Shown here one piece after another: positions 1-5,466 of a DNA stretch of 5,466 nt. Within the stretch, counting starts at the first letter, position 1. Each line of letters starts with the position of its first letter. The stretch lies in NCBI GenBank assembly GCA_041623535.1, contig JBFJWR010000205.1, positions 1 to 5,466 of the forward strand, given 5' to 3'. Made by a program: the position numbers and the translations under genes. Source of the stretch: JBFJWR01 sp041623535. Lineage in GTDB: Bacteria; Pseudomonadota; Gammaproteobacteria; Pseudomonadales; JBFGWM01. The notes beneath the pieces were generated by a model that saw only the letters and a list, made by a program, of their open reading frames with translations, was not told the origin of the DNA and did no database searches.

Positions 1-1
1 C

Positions 2-895
2 CGCCAGGTAAAACAGCTGGACGTGTACCAGCGTTCGCCGGGCTGGACCATCAAGAAAATCGAACGCACTTTCTCAGTCTTTGAGCGCAAGCTGCTGGAC
101 GCCGTGCCGCCCCTGCATGACCTCGACCGGCTGCGTATATTCGGCATCCTGGAGTTGCTGGCGCTGGCGCTCGATGGCGTGAAGTGGCTGGAAAAGATCG
201 TCACCTGGGTGTCGACCTGGCACCTGGCCAGCCAGGTGGAGGATCCGCAACTGCGCGCCAGGCTCACGCCCGACTACCCGGTCGGCTGCAAACGGATACT
301 GCTCAGCAACGACTGGCTGCCGGCGCTGGCGCGACAGAACGTCGAGGTCGTCACCGACCGCATCACCGGTATCACCCCGACCGGTGTGGAAACTGCCGAC
401 GGCAGGGTCCGCGATGTGGACGCCATCATTTACAGCACCGGTTTTCGTACCACCGAGTTCCTGACACCGATGGAAGTGCTCGGTCGCAACGGCAAATCAC
501 TGCGTGAAACCTGGAAAAACGGCGCGTCCGCTTTCATGGGCATGTCGGTGGCGGGTTTCCCCAATTTCTTCGTGCTCTATGGACCCAATACCAACGTGGG
601 TTCCGGATCCATCATTTTCATGCTGGAGCGCCAGCAGCGTTACATCCGGCAGGTCATCGAGGCCCAGCGGCGTGACGGTTGGCGATATGCCGATCTGCGG
701 CCCGAGGTGGCGGCCGAGTACGATCTCGAGATGCGCGAGCGCAGCGCCCTGACCACGTTCTCGGGCAACTGCCAGAGCTGGTACAAGACCGCCGATGGCG
801 TGAATACCAATAACTGGGTGGGATCCATGATCGAGTTCGCACGGCGCACCCGTGTTGCGGACCTGTCCCGCTATGAGCTCGTTCGCGTTCCATAA
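2..895 (+). CDS. Flavin-containing (Baeyer-Villiger type) monooxygenase, C-terminal part, 5' truncated by window
   Basis: About 297 C-terminal residues are visible; the frame is open to the window edge, so the start lies upstream and the GTG at 23 is an internal Val codon. The family (EthA, cyclohexanone and hydroxyacetophenone monooxygenases, usually about 490-540 aa) uses FAD and NADPH to insert oxygen next to a ketone carbonyl or to oxidise heteroatoms. Visible signatures, numbered from the first visible residue, are LDVYQRSPGW (6-15, just after the NADPH-binding Rossmann segment), LTPDYPVGCKR (88-98), DAIIYSTGF (140-148, the family's ATGF-like motif, here STGF), GFPNFFVLYGPNT (185-197) and NCQSWY near 256-261. 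The FAD GxGxxG and the FxGxxxHxxxW fingerprint would lie before the visible part, so intactness cannot be judged. The substrate is unknown. The protein looks soluble. Other group B flavin monooxygenases are possible, but the C-terminal motif set favours the BVMO branch. Confidence 0.9.
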   Translation, partial: RQVKQLDVYQRSPGWTIKKIERTFSVFERKLLDAVPPLHDLDRLRIFGILELLALALDGVKWLEKIVTWVSTWHLASQVEDPQLRARLTPDYPVGCKRILLSNDWLPALARQNVEVVTDRITGITPTGVETADGRVRDVDAIIYSTGFRTTEFLTPMEVLGRNGKSLRETWKNGASAFMGMSVAGFPNFFVLYGPNTNVGSGSIIFMLERQQRYIRQVIEAQRRDGWRYADLRPEVAAEYDLEMRERSALTTFSGNCQSWYKTADGVNTNNWVGSMIEFARRTRVADLSRYELVRVP

Positions 896-917
896 CTGCC
901 CGGCAATTCGACTAAGC

Positions 918-926
918 TGATATATC
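918..926 (+). promoter_or_regulatory. Possible extended -10 element upstream of the ABC1 kinase gene
   Basis: TG at 918-919, one base, then TATATC at 921-926 resembles an extended -10 element (four of six -10 bases match). No -35 is recognisable at the proper distance. It is the only AT-rich stretch in the 73-nt gap, so it could serve the kinase gene separately from the monooxygenase. Weak evidence. Confidence 0.2.
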
Positions 927-953
927 CATACGCGCACATGCAGCCGGGCGAGC

Positions 954-959
954 TAAGGT
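954..959 (+). promoter_or_regulatory. Ribosome binding site of the ABC1 kinase gene
   Basis: TAAGGT, containing the AAGG core, lies 9 nt before the ATG at 969. It supports that start; the overlapping ATG at 938 is in another frame and has no such site. Confidence 0.6.
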
Positions 960-968
960 ATTCCCATA

Positions 969-2405
969 ATGAGTACACGAGATTCCGAAGACAAAGATCC
1001 CGCCGCCCATGTCGACGAGATTCACCAGGAACTACGGCGTATCAAGTCCGGCAGTTTCGAACGTCGCCTGAGCATGACGACCACCGGTCTGACCGCTGGC
1101 TCCATGTATGCCGGCCATGCCATCGTGAACCTGTTCCGGTCCAAGGAAAGCCGCCGCGAGCACCATCGCGAAATGCTCGGCAAGCAGGCCCGCTACCTGG
1201 CCCAGGAATTGGGCAAACTGAAGGGCAGCGTGGTCAAGATCGGGCAGATGATGGCGTTGTATGGCGAGCATTTTCTGCCGCCGGAAGTCACCGAAGCCCT
1301 GCATACGCTGGAAGACAAAACCGTCTGGCTCGAGTGGCCCGTGATCCGTGAAGTGCTGGTGCGGGAACTCGGTGAAGAGAAACTCGCCGAACTGGAGATC
1401 GAGGATCACCCCATAGGCGCTGCCTCCCTGGGCCAGGTGCACCGGGCCTGGCGCCTCGGCGACGGACTGGAGATGTGCCTGAAGATTCAGTACCCCGGCG
1501 TCGCGGAAGCAGTGGATTCGGACATCGACGCGGTGGCGCAGGTGCTGAAGCTGGGACGGGTGATCCCCGCCGGCGCAGATTTCGACGAATGGCTGGACGA
1601 AGTTCGGCACATGATGCACCGCGAGGTGAACTACACGCTGGAGGCCACGACCACCGAACATTTCCGGCACCTGGTGCGTGACGACGAACGCTACATCGTG
1701 CCGCGCATCCTGCCAGATTTTTCCACGCCGCATGTCATGGCATCGACCTTTGAACTTGGCTTCCCGGTAACGGCGCCGGAAGTGCAGCGGCTGCCGCTGT
1801 CCCGGCGCAGCGCGCTTGGTCTTGCAGCACTGGAGCTGTTCCTGAGAGAACTGTTCATCTGGGGCGAGATTCAGACCGACCCGAATTTTGGCAATTACCG
1901 CATTCGCATCGCCGAGGATCCGGAACACCCCGATGAGCGCGATCACCTGGTGTTGCTGGATTTTGGTGCGGTGCAGGAATTTCCCCAGTCTTTCCTGGTG
2001 CCCATACAGAACATGATACGGGCCGCTTACGAAAGCGACGTGGAAGGGCTGATCAAGGGCAGCATCGACATGCAGTTCATGCAGGCAGACTGGCCGCGCG
2101 AAGTGCACGAGGAGTTTGCCAGAACCTGCATGGCCTGCCTGGAGCCACTGGCGAAAGACCGCTCGACGGCGCCTACTTATGCCATCAATGAACGCGGCGA
2201 ATACCGCTGGAAGGAAAGCAATCTTCCGAAACGGGTGGCCAAGCAGGCCGCGCGCTCGGCCATCAGCAAGTATTTCAAGATTCCGCCCAAGGAATTCGTG
2301 TTTCTGAATCGCAAACTGGTGGGCGTGTTCACGATGATTTCCGTGCTTGGCGCCGAGTTCAACGCCGAAGAGATGCTGCGCAAATATATCTACCCCGAGT
2401 CCTGA
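969..2405 (+). CDS. ABC1/UbiB-family atypical kinase, COQ8 (ADCK3)-like
   Basis: Complete 478-aa protein of the UbiB protein-kinase-like family, whose members support ubiquinone biosynthesis or other lipid metabolism at membranes as ATPases/atypical kinases. Motifs in order: KxGQ (K90-I-G-Q93) with the preceding helical extension; Ala-rich nucleotide loop GAASLGQ (150-156), replacing the P-loop; LKIQYPGV with the beta-3 lysine at K172; an ExD-type site reading E219-V-N221-Y, so the usual Asp is Asn; the catalytic/metal segment QTDPNFGN (302-309, D304 and N309); and DFG (331-333). QTDPN, IQYPGV and LFLRELF are like animal COQ8A rather than the HADPHPGN of E. coli UbiB. Residues 40-56 (GLTAGSMYAGH onward) form a Gly/Ala-rich, fairly hydrophobic segment that could mediate membrane association. 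There are no clear C-terminal transmembrane helices like those of UbiB. The start is set by the AAGG ribosome site. It may be co-transcribed with the monooxygenase 73 nt upstream. No ubi genes are visible nearby, so a role in quinone synthesis is inferred from family only. Confidence 0.93.
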   Translation: MSTRDSEDKDPAAHVDEIHQELRRIKSGSFERRLSMTTTGLTAGSMYAGHAIVNLFRSKESRREHHREMLGKQARYLAQELGKLKGSVVKIGQMMALYGEHFLPPEVTEALHTLEDKTVWLEWPVIREVLVRELGEEKLAELEIEDHPIGAASLGQVHRAWRLGDGLEMCLKIQYPGVAEAVDSDIDAVAQVLKLGRVIPAGADFDEWLDEVRHMMHREVNYTLEATTTEHFRHLVRDDERYIVPRILPDFSTPHVMASTFELGFPVTAPEVQRLPLSRRSALGLAALELFLRELFIWGEIQTDPNFGNYRIRIAEDPEHPDERDHLVLLDFGAVQEFPQSFLVPIQNMIRAAYESDVEGLIKGSIDMQFMQADWPREVHEEFARTCMACLEPLAKDRSTAPTYAINERGEYRWKESNLPKRVAKQAARSAISKYFKIPPKEFVFLNRKLVGVFTMISVLGAEFNAEEMLRKYIYPES

Positions 2406-2413
2406 CTTTTTGT

Positions 2414-2427
2414 GGCGGACGACCGCC
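2414..2427. other. Short GC stem-loop in the convergent intergenic gap
   Basis: GGCGG (2414-2418) pairs with CCGCC (2423-2427) around a 4-nt loop, in the 39-nt gap between two convergent stops. A run of five T (2407-2411) lies before the stem on the + strand, which reads as A on the - strand. Neither direction therefore has the U-run after the stem expected of an intrinsic terminator. It may help end transcription or limit read-through, but it is not a canonical terminator. Confidence 0.25.
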
Positions 2428-2444
2428 TGCCCGCACGCGCCGGT

Positions 2445-3725
2445 TCAGGCCATATTCGACTGGCGCTCGTCATAGGGGATGAACTCGTCGGGCTGGTCTT
2501 CTGCGGCGCGCATCAGGCGAATCTGGGTTTCCTGAATCCAGCGCCCGCTGGTGGTAAACAGGCGGTCAGCGCCCGGCACCACGGCGCGCATTGCTTCCCG
2601 CGCATTGAGTACACCGAAGCCTGCCAGTGGCAGCAGCATCCACGCGCGACGTTCCGGCAGGCCCAGGTTGCGGTATGCAGTGCGGCCGAGGCCGAGCCAG
2701 GCCAGCCCCAGGCGACCATTGGCGATCACGTGGCTCAGCGCCCGTCCCGGCACGCCCAGTTTCGGGAACTCGTACTGCACTTGTGCAAGGTAACTTTCCG
2801 CGAGGTCGCCGGCGTACTCATTTTCTTCCGGAGCGGTCATTGCGGACATCAGGATCACAGACATGCCCGCGTGCTCGCTCTGGGTGTTGAGTTGCTCATC
2901 CACACCCATCAGCCAGTTGGCATAGCGCCACAGGTGCATGAAGGCTGCGCGCTCGGCTTCATTGAAGCGAATCCCGAACATCCTGGCAGCGACCAGGCAA
3001 CCGGCACCAAAGGCGTGGCCGGTGGCTGCCATGTGCGCCTGGTTGATCGGCAGTCCGTGAGCTTCCGTGCTCCAGTTGGCGTCATCCTTCAGGCGGCGGC
3101 GCACCACGCCGTGCAGAACCCGCACGCGCAGCGTGGTCTTGAAGCCGTCCTGGTCGCGCTGCAGTCCGCCCTCACGGGTGACCTGCAACCACCACGCGGA
3201 GGTTTCATTCGCGCGCTTGCGGGTGCTGCCCTCGCGCAGACCGCCGGTCATGACCAGTGCCTTGTTCATGGCGACTGAAACCCCGTAGCCGCCGAGCAGA
3301 AAGATGTCGCCGAGGATAAACGGTATGGCGACCCCGGCCCGGGCGATCGCGCGCTGCCCCGTCAGCAGTTCGGCTTCGTCCAGCCATGCGGGCTTCTTTT
3401 CCACGGCTTCGAAGAGTGCGCGCAAGGGCTGCGCCGCATCGGGCACGCTGCCGAGTCCGTGATTCAGTACCTGCTCGAATTGCTCCATGCCAGTGCGGAA
3501 ACCCACTTCTGCCATCCATTCAGCAACGGCATCGCCGAGGGGATCACCGGCGTGCATGTAGGCGCGATAGTCCTCCAGTTGCTGCGGGGTGATGTCACAG
3601 TCGCGTCCCAGCGTCAGCTCGGTCATCAGCCGGAAGCGATTGACACTGCGCCCCTGCGCGGGCGAACCAGCCTGTCGCGCTACACGTTTCCCCAGCCGGG
3701 TGATGCGGTTCAGAATGCCTGTCAT
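2445..3725 (-). CDS. DUF2236 / MpaB-Lcp (rubber oxygenase) family putative haem-dependent oxygenase
   Basis: Complete 426-aa protein. The family includes latex-clearing protein Lcp, which cleaves polyisoprene C=C bonds with a b-type haem, and fungal MpaB/MpaB', which shortens a farnesyl side chain in mycophenolic acid synthesis. Visible marks are LGDIFLLGGYG (138-148), STRKRANETSAWW (167-179), VRVLHGVVRRRL (201-212), LPINQAHMAAT (225-235) and LWRYANWLMGVDE (265-277). T175 and H205 are 30 residues apart and R171 is four before T175, the same spacing as R164, T168 and haem ligand H198 of LcpK30 (from memory); the LcpK30 Lys167 position is Glu174 here. No signal peptide is seen: the N-terminus is basic and not hydrophobic, unlike secreted Lcp, so a cytoplasmic, small or lipid substrate is likelier than rubber. 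The ATG at 3725 is chosen because AGGAG lies 6 nt upstream; an upstream in-frame extension to 3905 overlaps the dehydrogenase gene and lacks family sequence. It follows the dehydrogenase by 40 nt, probably in one operon. The actual reaction is unknown. Confidence 0.88.
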   Translation of the reverse strand: MTGILNRITRLGKRVARQAGSPAQGRSVNRFRLMTELTLGRDCDITPQQLEDYRAYMHAGDPLGDAVAEWMAEVGFRTGMEQFEQVLNHGLGSVPDAAQPLRALFEAVEKKPAWLDEAELLTGQRAIARAGVAIPFILGDIFLLGGYGVSVAMNKALVMTGGLREGSTRKRANETSAWWLQVTREGGLQRDQDGFKTTLRVRVLHGVVRRRLKDDANWSTEAHGLPINQAHMAATGHAFGAGCLVAARMFGIRFNEAERAAFMHLWRYANWLMGVDEQLNTQSEHAGMSVILMSAMTAPEENEYAGDLAESYLAQVQYEFPKLGVPGRALSHVIANGRLGLAWLGLGRTAYRNLGLPERRAWMLLPLAGFGVLNAREAMRAVVPGADRLFTTSGRWIQETQIRLMRAAEDQPDEFIPYDERQSNMA

Positions 3726-3731
3726 GCGGTT

Positions 3732-3736
3732 CTCCT
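3732..3736 (-). promoter_or_regulatory. Ribosome binding site deciding the start of the DUF2236 gene
   Basis: The + strand CTCCT reads AGGAG on the - strand, 6 nt before the ATG at 3725. It selects the 426-aa form over a 486-aa form starting inside the preceding dehydrogenase gene. Confidence 0.8.
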
Positions 3737-3765
3737 GGTTGCCAGTGTCGTTGCCCAGCGTCGCT

Positions 3766-4974
3766 TTAACGCGCGTGGCGGGCGAGTTCCAGTTTGCCGA
3801 TCTGGTTACGGTGCACCTCGTCCGGACCGTCTGCCAGCCGCAGGATGCGCGCCCAGGCGTAGGCATAGGCCAGCGGAAAGTCATCGGACAGCCCGCCCGC
3901 ACCATGCACCTGCATGGCCCAGTCGATGACCCTGCTGGCCATTTGCGGGGCTGCCACCTTGATCATGGCGATCTCGCGTGCCGCCAGCTTGTTGCCGACC
4001 TTGTCCATCCGGTCCGCTGCCATGAGCGTCAGAAGGCGTGACTGGTCGATGAGGATGCGTGATTCGGCGATGCGTTCCAGGGTGACGGTCTGCGCGGCAA
4101 TCGGTTTGCCGAAGGCAACCCGCGCGGAGGCACGTTTGCACATCAGTTCCAGTGCGCGCTCGGCTGTGCCGATCAGGCGCATGCAGTGATGGATGCGTCC
4201 CGGCCCGAGACGACCCTGTGCAATCTCGAATCCACGACCTTCACCCAGCAGCATGTTGGTGGCAGGGACGCGGACATTGTCGAACACCATCTCTGCGTGA
4301 CCATGGGGTGCGTCGTCATAGCCGAACACCGGCAGCGGGCGGACGATGCGTACCCCGGGTGTGTCGGCGGGTACCAGGATCATCGACTGCTGGCGGTGCC
4401 GGTCCGGATTGTCCGGGTCGCTCTTGCCCATCACGATAAATACCCGGCAGCGCTGGTCGCAGGCGCCGGAGGTCCACCACTTGCGGCCATTGATGACGTA
4501 TTCATCCCCGTCGCGGACGATGGAACACTGGATGTTGGTGGCGTCTGACGAGGCCACGTCCGGTTCGGTCATCGCGAAGGCCGAGCGAATCTCGCCGGCC
4601 AGCAGTGGTTCCAGCCACTCTTTTTTCTGTGCATCCGTACCGTAGCGGGCCAGCACTTCCATGTTGCCGGTGTCGGGAGCCGAGCAGTTGAATACTTCCG
4701 GCGCCCAGACGACGCGGCCCATCTCTTCACAGAGGGGCGCATACTCGAGGTTGCTCAGGCCGGCACCGTGCCCGGACTCGGGCAGGAACAGGTTCCACAA
4801 ACCCTCGGTGCGGGCTTTTTCCTTGAGTTCCTCGAGCAGCGGGATGGGTGCCCAGCGGTCACCTTCGGCCAGTTCCTGCGCGCACCTTGCCTCGTTTGGA
4901 TAAACATGTTCGTCCATGAAGGCGCGTACGCGCGCGACGAGATCCTGTACTTTCTGTGAGTGTTCGAAATCCAT
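3766..4974 (-). CDS. Acyl-CoA dehydrogenase, ACAD10/ACAD11-like
   Basis: Complete 402-aa flavoprotein, normal length for single-domain acyl-CoA dehydrogenases. Family marks: helical N-terminal domain (about 1-130); FAD/substrate-contacting AMTEPDVASSDATN (134-147); GRKWWTSGA (163-171) in the beta domain; and a C-terminal helical domain with ARVAFGKPI (284-292) and QVHGAGGLSDD (355-365). An ungapped comparison with MCAD puts ADGPDEVH (381-388) over the YEGT segment, so the catalytic Glu is Asp (D382); I recall the same in ACAD10/11. In animals that clade processes 4-hydroxyacyl-CoA after 4-phosphorylation, and P. putida LvaC acts similarly on 4-phosphovaleryl-CoA. The ATG at 4974 has GGGAG 9 nt upstream. 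It starts 23 nt after an APH-type kinase gene matching the N-terminal domain of ACAD10/11, so the two are very likely co-transcribed partners. Ordinary branched- or long-chain acyl-CoA oxidation is the alternative. Confidence 0.94.
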   Translation of the reverse strand: MDFEHSQKVQDLVARVRAFMDEHVYPNEARCAQELAEGDRWAPIPLLEELKEKARTEGLWNLFLPESGHGAGLSNLEYAPLCEEMGRVVWAPEVFNCSAPDTGNMEVLARYGTDAQKKEWLEPLLAGEIRSAFAMTEPDVASSDATNIQCSIVRDGDEYVINGRKWWTSGACDQRCRVFIVMGKSDPDNPDRHRQQSMILVPADTPGVRIVRPLPVFGYDDAPHGHAEMVFDNVRVPATNMLLGEGRGFEIAQGRLGPGRIHHCMRLIGTAERALELMCKRASARVAFGKPIAAQTVTLERIAESRILIDQSRLLTLMAADRMDKVGNKLAAREIAMIKVAAPQMASRVIDWAMQVHGAGGLSDDFPLAYAYAWARILRLADGPDEVHRNQIGKLELARHAR

Positions 4975-4983
4975 TCGCGGATG

Positions 4984-4988
4984 CTCCC
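4984..4988 (-). promoter_or_regulatory. Ribosome binding site of the acyl-CoA dehydrogenase gene
   Basis: The + strand CTCCC reads GGGAG on the - strand, 9 nt before the ATG at 4974 and inside the 23-nt gap after the phosphotransferase stop. It supports this start and separate translation within an operon. Confidence 0.65.
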
Positions 4989-4997
4989 GGTTTGGGT

Positions 4998-5466
4998 TTA
5001 TGCGGTCTGCAGTTGTTGTACGCGTTGCCAGCCCAGTTCTGCCAGCGGTCGCGCGAGGCGCCCCATGGCCTCGGCCTGTGCGCTGGCCGCAGTGCCATCT
5101 TTTACGCGGCCCATGATGCCCTGCATGATGCCGGCGCCACGGAACAGGTTGAATGCCATGCAGAAGCCCCAGGTCTGTGCATCGACCATGGGACGGCCGA
5201 CCCGCTCGCAGTAGCGGCGCAGGTAGGTGGTTTCATCCGGAATACCAAGCGCAGCGATATCGACATCCGCGAGGCCGCGAATACTGCCCGGTGTGTGCCA
5301 CCACATGCAGTGAAAGGCGATGTCGGCCAGTGGGTGCCCCAGCGTGGACAGTTCCCAGTCGAGCACCGCAACGATGCGTGGTTCGGTGGCGTGAAAGATG
5401 ACGTTGTCCAGGCGGTAGTCGCCATGGACGATGGCGGTCTCGTCGCCCGCCGGAATGTTTGCGGGC
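4998..5466 (-). CDS. APH-fold phosphotransferase of the ACAD10/11 N-terminal type (4-hydroxyacyl-CoA kinase-like), N-terminus cut by window
   Basis: The C-terminal 155 residues are visible; the frame is open through the window end, so the nucleotide-binding lobe is missing (the full family is about 340-360 aa). The GTG at 5366 is an internal Val codon. HGDYRLDN (5426-5403) is the Brenner catalytic loop, with catalytic Asp and metal-binding Asn. VLDWELSTLGHPL, beginning at 5366, carries the metal-binding Asp (codon 5358-5360), the equivalent of DFG. The run from HGDYRLDN to DWELSTLGHPLADIAF is characteristic of the APH domain fused in human ACAD10/11 and of stand-alone bacterial partners such as P. 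putida LvaA. By family, it would phosphorylate the 4-hydroxyl of a 4-hydroxyacyl-CoA so that the dehydrogenase-like partner can eliminate phosphate. It is the first visible gene of the - strand run, 23 nt before the dehydrogenase. No LvaB-like small gene lies between them. It is not expected to be an antibiotic-resistance enzyme. Confidence 0.92.
   Translation of the reverse strand, partial: PANIPAGDETAIVHGDYRLDNVIFHATEPRIVAVLDWELSTLGHPLADIAFHCMWWHTPGSIRGLADVDIAALGIPDETTYLRRYCERVGRPMVDAQTWGFCMAFNLFRGAGIMQGIMGRVKDGTAASAQAEAMGRLARPLAELGWQRVQQLQTA

Noticed and set aside
497..937. A 146-codon open frame on the - strand opposite the monooxygenase gene
   Set aside because: Antisense shadow of a gene with clear monooxygenase motifs; no domain and no good ribosome site recognised.
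1032..2108. A 358-codon open frame on the - strand lying wholly inside the ABC1 kinase gene
   Set aside because: It is antisense to a gene with clear family motifs. Its product is rich in His, Gln and Pro with no recognisable domain, as expected of a shadow frame in GC-rich DNA.
2406..2444. Canonical intrinsic terminator between the convergent genes
   Set aside because: The 5-bp stem is short and the T-run lies on the wrong side of it for transcription in either direction.
2412..3278. A 288-codon open frame on the + strand opposite the DUF2236 gene
   Set aside because: Shadow of the real - strand gene, whose conserved motifs fix the coding strand. There is no recognisable domain, and it begins 6 nt after the kinase stop only by chance.
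3726..3905. A 60-codon upstream extension of the DUF2236 gene
   Set aside because: It overlaps the 3' end of the dehydrogenase gene in another frame and has no family-like sequence, while the ATG at 3725 has a strong AGGAG site.
4998..5466. Aminoglycoside-resistance phosphotransferase, suggested by the APH fold
   Set aside because: The HGDYRLDN and VLDWELSTLGHPL signatures and the adjoining ACAD10/11-like dehydrogenase point to acyl-CoA metabolism; there is no mobile-element context.

Overview
The window is GC-rich (roughly 60% or a little more by eye), densely coded, and looks like the chromosome of a proteobacterium. A gammaproteobacterium with lipid- or hydrocarbon-degrading habits is my best guess. 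That guess rests on the gene content and on Shine-Dalgarno-led, tightly spaced genes, not on any marker gene. I see no rRNA, tRNA, CRISPR array, insertion sequence or phage gene.

Layout. On the + strand, positions 2-895 hold the C-terminal part of a flavin-dependent Baeyer-Villiger-type monooxygenase, cut by the window start. After 73 nt comes a complete ABC1/UbiB-family atypical kinase (969-2405) whose motifs are closer to mitochondrial COQ8/ADCK3 than to E. coli UbiB. Only 39 nt separate its stop from the stop of a convergent three-gene run on the - strand. Read in its own direction, that run is an APH-fold phosphotransferase of the ACAD10/11 N-terminal type (5466-4998, N-terminus missing), an ACAD10/11-type acyl-CoA dehydrogenase (4974-3766), and a DUF2236/MpaB-Lcp family putative haem oxygenase (3725-2445). 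The gaps are 23 and 40 nt, each with its own ribosome binding site, so the three are probably one operon.

How the genes may work together. In animals, ACAD10 and ACAD11 fuse the kinase and dehydrogenase domains and process 4-hydroxyacyl-CoAs through a 4-phospho intermediate. The Pseudomonas putida levulinate (lva) pathway uses a separate kinase and dehydrogenase for the same chemistry. Here the two are adjacent separate genes. The third gene belongs to a family whose known members cut isoprenoid C=C bonds (rubber oxygenase Lcp, MpaB'). Such cleavage leaves methyl ketones with a 4-oxo arrangement, which after oxidation and reduction become 4-hydroxy acids. A prenyl-chain cleavage plus 4-hydroxyacid salvage operon is therefore a coherent but unproven reading. 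It is the most interesting idea in the window. The nearby ketone-oxidising flavoenzyme and the COQ8-like kinase would fit a ketone or prenyl-lipid theme, but they lie on the other strand and need not be functionally linked.
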